From Brachybacterium muris (GTDB taxonomy: Bacteria > Actinomycetota > Actinomycetes > Actinomycetales > Dermabacteraceae): a DNA stretch of 64,000 bases. A model generated the notes under the pieces. It was not told the DNA's origin and ran no database searches. It saw only the letters and a program-made list of their open reading frames with translations. The translations under genes and the position numbers were made by a program. The stretch is taken from contig NZ_JAFBCB010000001.1 of assembly GCF_016907455.1 (NCBI RefSeq), positions 682,001 to 746,000 on the forward strand, given 5' to 3'. Shown here in pieces: positions 17,524-26,141 of the stretch (positions within the stretch are counted from its first letter, which is position 1; every line of letters begins with the position of its first letter).

Positions 17524-19128
17524 GTGAAGACCGCGTCCGAGAAGCTCAGCCCCACCCGGGTCAAGCTCACCGTCGAGGTGCCCTTCGACGAGCTGAAGCC
17601 CGCCGTCGAGGCAGCCACCAAGAAGATCGCCGACCAGGTTCAGATCCCGGGCTTCCGCAAGGGCAAGGTTCCCACCCGCCTCGTGGAGCAGCGCTTCGGC
17701 CGTCCCGCGATCATGCAGGAGGCCGTGAACGAGGCCCTGCCCGAGCTGTACCAGAAGGCCGCTGCCGAGGTGGAGCTCAAGCCCGTCGGCCGCCCCGAGG
17801 TCGAGGTCAACGAGGTCCCGGGCCTGGACGGCTCCGAGGACGGCAACCTCGTGTTCGTCGTCGAGCAGGACGTGCGCCCCGAGTTCGAGCTGCCGGAGTT
17901 CTCCTCCGTCGAGGTCGAGATCGAGGAGCCCTCGGTCGATGACGACGCCGTCGAGGTGCGCCTGACCGAGCTGCGCGAGCGCTTCGGCACCTTGGTGGGC
18001 GTGGACCGTCCCGCCGAGGACGGCGACTTCGTGTCCCTGGACATGCTGGCCACCATCGACGACGAGGAGATCGAGTCCGTCGAGGGCGTCTCCTACCAGA
18101 TCGGCCAGGGCAACATGCTCGAGGGCCTGGATGAGGCCCTGGAGGGCCTGTCCGCCGGGGAGACCACCACCTTCACCAGCGAGCTCGCCGGTGGTGAGCA
18201 CGCCGGCCAGGAGGCGCTGATCAAGGTGACCGCTCAGTCCGTCAAGGTGCGCGAGCTGCCCGAGGCCGACGACGAATTTGCCGAGATGGCCTCCGAGTTC
18301 GACACCATCGACGAGCTCAAGGACGACCTGCGCAAGCAGGCCGCCGCCGATGCCGAGGGCAACCGCGTGGCCCTGGCCCGCAACGCCCTGCTCGAGAAGC
18401 TCCTCGAGGACATCGAGATCGCGGTGCCCGAGCAGCTGGTGGAGGACGAGATCCTCACCCACCTGCAGAACGAGGGCAAGGAGGCGGGCGACCCGCACGG
18501 CGAGGAGATCCGCGAGGACACCGTCAAGGCGATCCGCGCCCAGTTCCTGCTGGACGAGATCAACGCGACCCGCGAGGTCCAGGTCGGCCAGGACGACCTG
18601 ATGAACTACATGACCCAGCTGTCGGCCCAGTACGGCATCGAGTCCAACCAGCTCCTGCAGATGCTGGCCCAGTCCGGCCAGCTCGAGCAGATCTTCGCCG
18701 AGGTGCAGCGCTCCAAGGCCCTGGACGTCGCCCTCGCGGACGTCACCGTCAAGAACGAGAAGGGCGATGTGCTCGACCTGGGTCTGACCAAGGCAGAGGA
18801 GTCCGAGGACGACTCCGAGGACGCTGAGGAGAAGCCGGCCAAGAAGGCGCCCGCGAAGAAGGCTCCGGCCAAGACCGCCGCTGCCAAGAAGGCGGAGGCT
18901 GCTGAGGAGTCCGAGGACGCTGAGGAGAAGCCCGCGAAGAAGGCTCCCGCGAAGAAGGCTCCGGCCAAGACCGCCGCTGCCAAGAAGGCGGAGGCTGCTG
19001 AGGAGTCCGAGGACGCTGAGGAGAAGCCCGCGAAGAAGGCTCCCGCGAAGAAGGCGCCTGCGAAGAAGGCTCCGGCGAAGAAGGCTCCGGCCAAGAAGGC
19101 CGACGAGGACGCCTCCACCGAGAAGTGA
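17524..19128 (+). CDS. tig: trigger factor (ribosome-associated chaperone/PPIase) with repeat tail
   Basis: Trigger factor binds ribosomal protein L23 at the tunnel exit and folds nascent chains. The N-terminal ribosome-binding motif appears as PGFRKGKVP (about residues 43-51), followed by the FKBP-like PPIase domain (GDFVSLDM, about 160-250) and the helical C-terminal domain. Residues about 425-534 are an extra lysine/alanine/glutamate-rich tail built from 32-residue repeats, absent from the canonical E. coli protein. The GTG at 17524 is used; it lies just after the GGAGACCTG segment. Terminator hairpins follow. Confidence 0.95.
   Translation: MKTASEKLSPTRVKLTVEVPFDELKPAVEAATKKIADQVQIPGFRKGKVPTRLVEQRFGRPAIMQEAVNEALPELYQKAAAEVELKPVGRPEVEVNEVPGLDGSEDGNLVFVVEQDVRPEFELPEFSSVEVEIEEPSVDDDAVEVRLTELRERFGTLVGVDRPAEDGDFVSLDMLATIDDEEIESVEGVSYQIGQGNMLEGLDEALEGLSAGETTTFTSELAGGEHAGQEALIKVTAQSVKVRELPEADDEFAEMASEFDTIDELKDDLRKQAAADAEGNRVALARNALLEKLLEDIEIAVPEQLVEDEILTHLQNEGKEAGDPHGEEIREDTVKAIRAQFLLDEINATREVQVGQDDLMNYMTQLSAQYGIESNQLLQMLAQSGQLEQIFAEVQRSKALDVALADVTVKNEKGDVLDLGLTKAEESEDDSEDAEEKPAKKAPAKKAPAKTAAAKKAEAAEESEDAEEKPAKKAPAKKAPAKTAAAKKAEAAEESEDAEEKPAKKAPAKKAPAKKAPAKKAPAKKADEDASTEK
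18814..19080 (+). repeat. 96-bp in-frame tandem repeat in the tig 3' end
   Basis: Units start at 18814, 18910 and 19006 (each at TCCGAGGACGCTGAGGAG), exactly 96 bp or 32 codons apart; the first two are complete and the third degenerates into KKAPA repeats. Each unit encodes an acidic start (SEDAEEK) and a basic run (PAKKAPAKKAPAKTAAAKK). Confidence 0.9.
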
Positions 19129-19162
19129 GCTCCTGACCCGGCCACGTGCCGGGTGTGAGTGA

Positions 19163-19203
19163 CGAACGGGCCGTCATCCCCAACGGGGGTGGCGGCCCGT
19201 TCG
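19163..19203 (+). terminator. Rho-independent-like terminator of tig
   Basis: Inverted repeat CGAACGGGCCG (19163-19173) and CGGCCCGTTCG (19193-19203), an 11-bp stem starting 35 bp after the tig stop codon, with further partial pairing inside the loop (CATCCCC...GGGGGTG). There is no strong U-tract. Confidence 0.75.
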
Positions 19204-19271
19204 CATTGATGGATCCGTTCACTCCGGCTTCTTGGGGCCCATCCGGGAGGCGAGCATCTGCCCGCCCAGCA

Positions 19272-19304
19272 GGGCCGGGCCGGTCGCAGTCACCGGCCCG
19301 GCCC
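19272..19304. terminator. second GC-rich hairpin between tig and padR
   Basis: A perfect 13-bp stem, GGGCCGGGCCGGT with ACCGGCCCGGCCC, and a 7-nt loop. It could be a backup terminator insulating the padR promoter, which begins immediately after it. Confidence 0.6.
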
Positions 19305-19306
19305 TA

Positions 19307-19343
19307 CTATGATGCATAGCCAAGTAGTTGGTTCAGCCGACTA
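19307..19343 (+). promoter_or_regulatory. candidate PadR operator pair
   Basis: Two inverted repeats lie just upstream of padR: CTATG-ATG-CATAG (19307-19319) and TAGTTGG-TTCAG-CCGACTA (19325-19343). PadR proteins usually bind AT-richer inverted repeats of this kind at their own promoter. This is inference from position and symmetry only. Confidence 0.45.
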
Positions 19344-19380
19344 GGTGTCGGCGTGAATGAATCGGGAGGTCGGTGGGGTC

Positions 19381-19728
19381 ATGGCAACGTCTCAACTGCG
19401 CAAGGGAGTCCTCGACCTGGTGGTGCTCTCCAGCCTGGCTGCCGCACCTGCCTACGGGGGTGCCTTGCTGGAGCGTCTTGCACGCCACGAGGCGCTCGAA
19501 GTGGTCGCGGGCACCCTGTATCCGCTGCTCGCGAGGCTGCGGCGGGCGGGACTGCTCGATGCCCATTGGGAGGAGTCGCCCAGCGGTCCGCCGCGCAAGG
19601 TCTACACGGTGACCCCCGAGGGTCGGCGACGGCTGGGGGAGCTGAAACAGGAGTGGCGATCACTGCAGGGCGCCGTGGAGCACCTGGTCGCGGGTGCAGA
19701 GGGAGTGGGATCACAGGGACAGGAGTGA
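19381..19728 (+). CDS. PadR-family transcriptional regulator
   Basis: A 115-residue winged-helix regulator with the PadR start QLRKGVLDLVVLSSL, the recognition region VVAGTLYPLLARLRRAGLL and the wing GPPRKVYTVTPEGRRRL. The C-terminus is short, as in PadR subfamily 2. I chose the ATG at 19381, which gives the usual family N-terminus; an in-frame ATG at 19357 is possible. It is followed 4 bp later by a DUF5808-like membrane protein gene, a common PadR partner, so it probably controls that pair through the inverted repeats upstream. Confidence 0.88.
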   Translation: MATSQLRKGVLDLVVLSSLAAAPAYGGALLERLARHEALEVVAGTLYPLLARLRRAGLLDAHWEESPSGPPRKVYTVTPEGRRRLGELKQEWRSLQGAVEHLVAGAEGVGSQGQE

Positions 19729-19732
19729 CGAG

Positions 19733-20479
19733 ATGAGAGGCAGGACCATGATTAAGGGGAGGGCATCGTCGGTGAGCCGGCTGTTCGGGCGAGGGCCCGA
19801 TGGGGTCCGACGCGTGCTCGGTGTCCCCCTGGACCTCCGCGGGCTGACGGAGCCGCACGCGCGCCTGCGCGCCTTCGAGCCGGAGAACCCGTCCTTGCTC
19901 GTACCGCGTGCCGTCGGCGTGGGCTGGGATCTGAACATCGGTGCGGTCGCTGCGAAGCTCGGCCTGATCCGACCGGACGACTCGTTGCCGGACCTCGAGC
20001 AGCACATCCCGGATCGGGTCTCGACAATGCTCACCATGGCGCCCCTGGGCGGGGCCGCCGTGGTGGCGTCTCTGGGTGCACTGGTCGGCAGGAGCGAAAG
20101 CTCGCTGCCGTCGAACTGGAGCCTGACCTTCCGCCCCAGCAGCTGGGTCAGTGCCCCGCGCGCGGTAGCAGTCCCGGTGGTGCTGTCCGTTGCCGCCGGT
20201 GCATGGGCCGCGGCGGAATCGTTGCGGCACCGGGGCGGCGCGAGGCCCCAAGGGCCGGAGGTGACCGCTTCTGCCCAGGTGCTGGGCCTGCAGACCATGT
20301 CGGCCGTGCTGATCATGGCGTCCAAGCGAGCGGCCGAGCAGCCCGAGCGGCGCTCACTGCTAGCGCTCGGCGGGCTCATCGCCTTCCCGGCGGTCAGCAC
20401 CGCAGTCCTGGTGGGGACGGTGCGCGCGGCCCTGTCGGATCTGGACCGGTCGTTGCGCCAGGACGGCCGTCGGGCCTGA
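19733..20479 (+). CDS. DUF5808-like membrane protein
   Basis: A 248-residue protein with a soluble N-terminal part containing the DUF5808-like block FEPENPSLLVPRAVGVGWDL (about residues 43-62), followed by a loop and at least three hydrophobic segments (VSTMLTMAPLGGAAVVAS, AVAVPVVLSVAAGAWAA, ALGGLIAFPAVSTAVLVG). AGGAG lies 7 nt upstream of the ATG at 19733; a second ATG is at 19748. Function unknown; its position directly after padR suggests it is the regulated membrane partner. Confidence 0.65.
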   Translation: MRGRTMIKGRASSVSRLFGRGPDGVRRVLGVPLDLRGLTEPHARLRAFEPENPSLLVPRAVGVGWDLNIGAVAAKLGLIRPDDSLPDLEQHIPDRVSTMLTMAPLGGAAVVASLGALVGRSESSLPSNWSLTFRPSSWVSAPRAVAVPVVLSVAAGAWAAAESLRHRGGARPQGPEVTASAQVLGLQTMSAVLIMASKRAAEQPERRSLLALGGLIAFPAVSTAVLVGTVRAALSDLDRSLRQDGRRA

Positions 20480-20501
20480 CCGGTCCGCCGCGCCGGAACA
20501 G

Positions 20502-20540
20502 CGGCAGGCCCGGCTCCCGTGGTGGGAGCCGGGCCTGCCG
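20502..20540. terminator. bidirectional terminator hairpin
   Basis: A perfect 17-bp stem (CGGCAGGCCCGGCTCCC and its complement) with a 5-nt GTGGT loop lies between the convergent DUF5808-like and NlpC/P60 genes, well placed to stop transcription from both sides. Confidence 0.8.
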
Positions 20541-20562
20541 GCGTGTGATCAGTGGCTGAGGA

Positions 20563-21393
20563 TCAGCGGTAGGTCACGAAGGTGGGGTTGCCCCAGATCC
20601 CGCGCTCGGTGACGCGGTACTTGGAGCCGGAGGCGTCGATGACCTGGCCGTTGCCGGCGTAGATGCCGATGTGGCCGGGCCAGGACACGATGTCACCGGG
20701 CTGGGCCTGGGACTGGGAGATGGTGCGGCCACCGTTGGTGATCTGGCTGGAGGTGCGACCGTTCAGGTTCAGGCCGGAGCCCTGGTAGGCGTAGGTGACC
20801 AGGCCGGAGCAGTCGAAGCCGGCGCTGGGGGAGGAGCCGCCCCAGGTGTAGCCGGTGCCCACGACGGAGCGAGCCCGCTCCACGATCGAGCTGGTGGAGG
20901 CGGAGCTGGACTTCTTGGCGGGGGCGGAGGTGCCGCTGGAGGGCATGGACACGCCGCCGTTGAGGGCGCCACGGGTCTGGGGGCCCACCACGCCGTCGAC
21001 CAGCAGGCCGTTGCTGCGCTGGAAGTCCTTGACCGCCGCGTGGGTGCGGGGGCCGAACTTGCCGTCCACGGCGATGTTCGCGCCGTTCTGGTTCAGACCG
21101 CTCTGCAGATCGGCGACATTGCCACCGCGCGAGCCCCAGCGGAGCTTCTCGGTGGTGTTGAGCACCACGGTGGGTGCCGCGGCCTCGGGGGCTGCCGGGG
21201 CGACGGCCGGAGCGGTCACGGGGGCGGCGGGGGCCGGGGCGGGGGCGGCCTGCGCGGTGCCGCCGACGAAGGCGGAGCCGACGAGGACGGTGCCCAGGAC
21301 AGCGGCACCACCCATGCCACGGGCGGCCACACGGGCGTTGCTGACGGGGGTGGTGGCGCGGCCGACGGCGCGGTGGGTGTTGTGCTTGGCCAT
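20563..21393 (-). CDS. secreted NlpC/P60 cell-wall endopeptidase with peptidoglycan-binding domain
   Basis: The 276-residue protein has a long actinobacterial signal peptide (hydrophobic core GMGGAAVLGTVLVGSAFVGG, cleavage probably after AQA), an alanine/proline-rich linker, a peptidoglycan-binding domain (LRWGSRGGNVADLQ...VDGKFGPRTHAAVKDFQ), a serine/lysine-rich linker and a C-terminal NlpC/P60 domain. The catalytic cysteine is in FDCSGLVTYAY and the histidine in WPGHIGIYAG. It should cut peptide stems of peptidoglycan outside the cell during growth or division. The gene stands alone between a bidirectional terminator and a 300-bp leader. Confidence 0.92.
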   Translation of the reverse strand: MAKHNTHRAVGRATTPVSNARVAARGMGGAAVLGTVLVGSAFVGGTAQAAPAPAPAAPVTAPAVAPAAPEAAAPTVVLNTTEKLRWGSRGGNVADLQSGLNQNGANIAVDGKFGPRTHAAVKDFQRSNGLLVDGVVGPQTRGALNGGVSMPSSGTSAPAKKSSSASTSSIVERARSVVGTGYTWGGSSPSAGFDCSGLVTYAYQGSGLNLNGRTSSQITNGGRTISQSQAQPGDIVSWPGHIGIYAGNGQVIDASGSKYRVTERGIWGNPTFVTYR

Positions 21394-21693
21394 GGTGTGC
21401 GTTTCGTTCCTTCCAGCCTCTGGCGGGTGCCGAGGGTGTCTGTTCTGTTCTGCGTCCCGAGCGCCGGGGTCGGCGCCGGATGGGCTCGTCGGTCCGGGGG
21501 ACCGGGCCCGAATCCTTGCGGGCTCCAGGCGGTGAGACCACCGTAGGAGGACGGAACAGCTGCGGTCAGCCCGCTTGGATGAGCCGGGTAGCGGTCTTGA
21601 CGAGAGCTTTGCCAGAGGGCGGGAGGACGTGACCCTACTCGGGGAGCACTTGACGGTCTCGGGAGGTCGAGGGGTGGTGCGATGCGGCTCGGG
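21394..21693 (-). other. 300-bp leader upstream of the NlpC/P60 gene
   Basis: No gene is supported here. The end nearest the start codon has a purine-rich GGAAGGAACGAAAC ribosome-binding region. The middle contains GC-rich inverted repeats that could fold, such as GGTCCGGGGGACC at 21491-21503. Genes of this family are often controlled by the c-di-AMP (ydaO) riboswitch, but I could not match its conserved core here. Confidence 0.4.
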
Positions 21694-22512
21694 TCACCTC
21701 GGACGCGACGGGCGCAGGCCCTCCACCGCGGCGGAGATCGCCGATCCCAGCAGCAGGCCGGCCAGCACGGTCATCACGCCACGCGTGGCAGCCACGAACG
21801 CAGCCCGTGAGAGGGAGTCGGTCGCTACCTTCGCCGCGTCGGCCACCGCGATCACCATCGCAAGCATCACGAGGGCCTGCACCGTGCGCCGGGCGGCTTG
21901 TGATGTCGCGGGTCGGGGGAGCGGGCGAGAGCGGAGCACGATCCATCCGCACCACAGGGCGATGCCCAGCAGCCCGCCGACCCCGGCCGAGTACTGCACC
22001 CAGGAGGTGCCCAGCAGCCCTGCGTGCGTCTCGGCCAGCCACGGGATGTTCTGGGTGCCCCAGCGGCCCGGATGGGTGAACTCGTCGATCCCCACGTGCG
22101 TGATCACCCCGAGCATCACGCCGAGCGCGGCGAGCGACCAGCGGCGGGCGGCGTCGAGCGGGGCTGACGGGCTCGACCTGCCGGAGCGGCGCAGGGAGGT
22201 GGCTTCCGGTCCTGGGGCCACGGCCGGCACCCGCTCGCGCAGGGGAGAGGGCAGCGAGTCGAAGAAGGGCGCCCGCACCAGCTGGACCCAGATCCCCCAG
22301 AGGATCATGCCGATCAGGAGGTCGGCGGTGACGATGCCCGGCAGCGAATGGGTGAAGAAGTAGCCCTCGGACCCCAGGTGTCCAGGCAGGCCCACGGACG
22401 TCGCCCACAGCGGCAGGTCCGGTGCCACTGCTCCGGCCGCGAGGGCGGACAGCGGCAGCCCGAGGCGCCGCAGCGGCGCGGCGAACAGAGGGTGCGCGAG
22501 GGTGTAGGGCAT
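21694..22512 (-). CDS. DUF4184-like integral membrane protein
   Basis: A 272-residue protein beginning MPYTLAHPLFAAPLRR, the typical start of the DUF4184 family, with THSLPGIVTADLLIGMILW, a HVGIDEFTHPGRWG block carrying histidine and aspartate, and about six hydrophobic segments. The motif layout resembles membrane metal-dependent hydrolases of the YdjM/LexA-induced type, but catalysis is not shown. It is divergent from clpP1, with a 224-bp spacer. Confidence 0.75.
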   Translation of the reverse strand: MPYTLAHPLFAAPLRRLGLPLSALAAGAVAPDLPLWATSVGLPGHLGSEGYFFTHSLPGIVTADLLIGMILWGIWVQLVRAPFFDSLPSPLRERVPAVAPGPEATSLRRSGRSSPSAPLDAARRWSLAALGVMLGVITHVGIDEFTHPGRWGTQNIPWLAETHAGLLGTSWVQYSAGVGGLLGIALWCGWIVLRSRPLPRPATSQAARRTVQALVMLAMVIAVADAAKVATDSLSRAAFVAATRGVMTVLAGLLLGSAISAAVEGLRPSRPR

Positions 22513-22681
22513 GGGGCAAGTCTCAGGCGGTGGGCGAGTCGAGGGCGACCTCGAACGCCGATCGGCTCCGCATCTCCACGCGATCTCCCCAGCGTCGGTG
22601 CCCCGGTGGCCCGGTGGGATCTCCGGACCCGGTGGCTCATCGGGCCCCAGTGCGCCTGCGGCGAACAGGATGCCGCTTCGT

Positions 22682-22692
22682 CGCACCCAGCG
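22682..22692. promoter_or_regulatory. candidate ClgR-type site upstream of clpP1
   Basis: CGC-ACCCA-GCG lies 45 bp before the clpP1 start and fits the CGC-N5-GCG core bound by ClgR, the actinobacterial activator of clp genes. Inner positions deviate from the consensus as I remember it, so this is only a candidate. Confidence 0.3.
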
Positions 22693-22736
22693 CCTAGAGT
22701 CGTGTCATCGCCGATCCCATCACGAAGGAGACACCT

Positions 22737-23366
22737 GTGACCTCCACACCCCATCTCGAATCGCCCCGCGGCGCGGCCGGTGACACCCCCATGGGCCTCG
22801 ACGACAACGTCTACCAGCGGCTGCTGCGCGAGCGCATCGTGTGGCTCGGCTCCGAGGTGCGTGACGAGAACTCCAACGCGATCTGCGCCAAGATGCTGCT
22901 GCTGGCCGCGGAGGATCCCACCAAGGACATCTACCTCTACATCAACAGCCCAGGCGGCTCCATCACCGCCGGTATGGCCATCTACGACACCATGCAGTAC
23001 ATCCAGCCCGACGTGGTGACCGTGGGCATGGGCATGGCGGCCTCGATGGGGCAGTTCCTGCTCTCCTCGGGCACCAAGGGCAAGCGGTTCATCACCCCGC
23101 ACGCCCGGGTGCTGATGCACCAGCCGTTGGGCGGCCTGGGCGGCACCGCCAGCGAGATCAAGATCCAGGCCGATCTGATCCTGTCGATGAAGAAGCAGAT
23201 GGCCGAGATCACCGCAGAGCAGACCGGCAAGAGCGTCGAGCAGATCATCGCCGACGGCGACCGCGACCACTGGTTCACCGCGCCGGAGGCCCTGGAGTAC
23301 GGCTTCGTCGACAAGATCGTCGAGCGGGCGCACGACGTCACGGGCGGCGGCGGCACCGAGGACTGA
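22737..23366 (+). CDS. clpP1: ATP-dependent Clp protease proteolytic subunit 1
   Basis: A 209-residue serine protease subunit. The catalytic serine is Ser103 in GMAASMGQ and the histidine is His128 in VLMHQPLGG; the [11 protein letters not shown] substrate-pocket motif is intact. The GTG at 22737 is preceded by GAAGGAGA. In actinobacteria ClpP1 and ClpP2 form a mixed two-ring particle that works with ClpX or ClpC, and the clpP2 and clpX genes follow directly. The N-terminal 20 residues before [11 protein letters not shown] are probably a processed propeptide. Confidence 0.95.
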   Translation: MTSTPHLESPRGAAGDTPMGLDDNVYQRLLRERIVWLGSEVRDENSNAICAKMLLLAAEDPTKDIYLYINSPGGSITAGMAIYDTMQYIQPDVVTVGMGMAASMGQFLLSSGTKGKRFITPHARVLMHQPLGGLGGTASEIKIQADLILSMKKQMAEITAEQTGKSVEQIIADGDRDHWFTAPEALEYGFVDKIVERAHDVTGGGGTED

Positions 23367-23419
23367 CCCCTCTCGCCCCTGCCTCGCCTGACCCCGAACC
23401 CTTCACGCTAGGAGAACCC

Positions 23420-24100
23420 GTGACCTTCGATCCCCGCAATCCCGCTGCGATGCCCTTCGCCCAGGCCGGCACGATGCCCAGCTCCCGGTACGTGCTGCCC
23501 CAGTACGAGGAGCGCACCGCCTACGGCTTCAAGCGCCAGGACCCGTACACCAAGCTGTTCGAGGACCGCATCATCTTCCTGGGCGTCCAGGTGGACGACG
23601 CCTCCGCCGACGACGTTATGGCCCAGCTGCTGGTCCTGGAGTCCCAGGACCCGGACCGCGACATCACGCTGTACATCAACAGCCCCGGCGGCTCGTTCAC
23701 CGCGCTGACCGCCATCTACGACACCATGCAGTACATCAAGCCCGAGGTCACCACGGTGTGCCTGGGCCAGGCCGCCTCTGCGGCCGCCGTGCTGCTGGCT
23801 GCGGGTGCTCCCGGCAAGCGCCTGGCGCTGCCCAACGCCCGCATCCTCATCCACCAGCCGGCCATGGGCGGCCAGGGCGGCGGTCAGGCCTCGGACATCG
23901 AGATCCAGGCCAACGAGATCCTGCGCATGCGCGAGTGGCTCGAGGAGACCCTCGCCCACCACTCCGGTCGCGACAAGGAGCAGATCAGCCGCGACATCGA
24001 GCGCGACAAGATCCTCACTGCCCGTGACGCACTCGCGTACGGCCTGGTGGACCAGGTGCTCGAGTCCCGCAAGGAATCGCGGCCCCAGATCTCCCGCTGA
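23420..24100 (+). CDS. clpP2: ATP-dependent Clp protease proteolytic subunit 2
   Basis: A 226-residue ClpP subunit with [11 protein letters not shown], catalytic Ser120 in GQAASAAAV and His145 in [10 protein letters not shown]. It begins 53 bp after clpP1 with CTAGGAGAA upstream of its GTG. The N-terminal extension is about 20 residues longer than in clpP1 and is likely cleaved on assembly. The gene forms an operon with clpP1; a hairpin lies between it and clpX. Confidence 0.95.
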   Translation: MTFDPRNPAAMPFAQAGTMPSSRYVLPQYEERTAYGFKRQDPYTKLFEDRIIFLGVQVDDASADDVMAQLLVLESQDPDRDITLYINSPGGSFTALTAIYDTMQYIKPEVTTVCLGQAASAAAVLLAAGAPGKRLALPNARILIHQPAMGGQGGGQASDIEIQANEILRMREWLEETLAHHSGRDKEQISRDIERDKILTARDALAYGLVDQVLESRKESRPQISR

Positions 24101-24122
24101 TCCCACAGGCGCTCACGACGAC

Positions 24123-24153
24123 CCGGCCCCTCACCTCCCCGGTGGGGGGCCGG
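24123..24153 (+). terminator. hairpin between clpP2 and clpX
   Basis: CCGGCCCCTCACC pairs with GGTGGGGGGCCGG (13 bp, one G-T wobble, 5-nt loop), followed by TTG. It suggests clpX is at least partly transcribed from its own promoter. Confidence 0.65.
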
Positions 24154-24247
24154 TTGCGCGGTAGCGTGGTGCCGTGCGCGTCCGGGGTGGCCGCACTGCA
24201 CGGCCGACGGGTTCCTCCCGTTGGCGGTCCGACGAAAGGAGACGGAC

Positions 24248-25644
<1,397 letters not shown>

Positions 25645-25645
<1 letters not shown>

Positions 25646-25989
25646 TGTCCGCACCGATGCAGGGTGCAGGCCCGGAGGATCACGCGGCACGCGCCCGTGA
25701 GCTGCTTCTGGATGAGCGCCGCAGTATCGACAATATCGACGCCGCTCTGGTGAACCTGTTGGCAGAACGCTTCCGGCACACCCAGAAGGTGGGACTGCTG
25801 AAGGCTGAGCACGGTCTGCCTCCGGCTGATCCGGACCGTGAGGAGCGCCAGGTGGAGCGCTTGCGCGCGATGGCGCATGAGGCCGGGTTGGACCCCGTGT
25901 TCGCCGAGGCGTTCCTGCGCTTCATCGTCACCGAGGTGATCCGGCATCACGAGCGGATCCGCGAGGACGTCACGACCGACGACGCCTGA
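25645..25989 (+). CDS. chorismate mutase, AroQ class
   Basis: A 114-residue all-helical protein with the AroQ pattern: an N-terminal helix RSIDNIDAALVNLLAERFRHTQKVGLLK split here as IDNIDAALVNLLAERF and the active-site Arg/Lys (RHTQKVGLLK), then DREERQVERLRAMA and a final helix. It should convert chorismate to prephenate for phenylalanine/tyrosine synthesis, though the N-terminal 20 residues are unusual. Its ATG overlaps the last base of the clpX stop codon, so it is co-translated with clpX. Confidence 0.8.
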
Positions 25990-26141
25990 GTCCGGCGGGT
26001 GCCCGACTCCGCCGGTTGACAGCAGGGGTTGACCAGCACGAGCTGATTTCCGTACCGGCCGCCTTGCGGAATTGCCGGTGACCTTCGGGTCTTTTCGCAG
26101 TCCAGAGGCACTTTTTCAGTGGCCGGTGCTATGGTGGGCGC

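Noticed and set aside
21394-21700. c-di-AMP (ydaO) riboswitch upstream of the NlpC/P60 gene
   Set aside because: The gene type makes it plausible, but I could not find the conserved core segments. A covariance model search would decide; a hit would support it.
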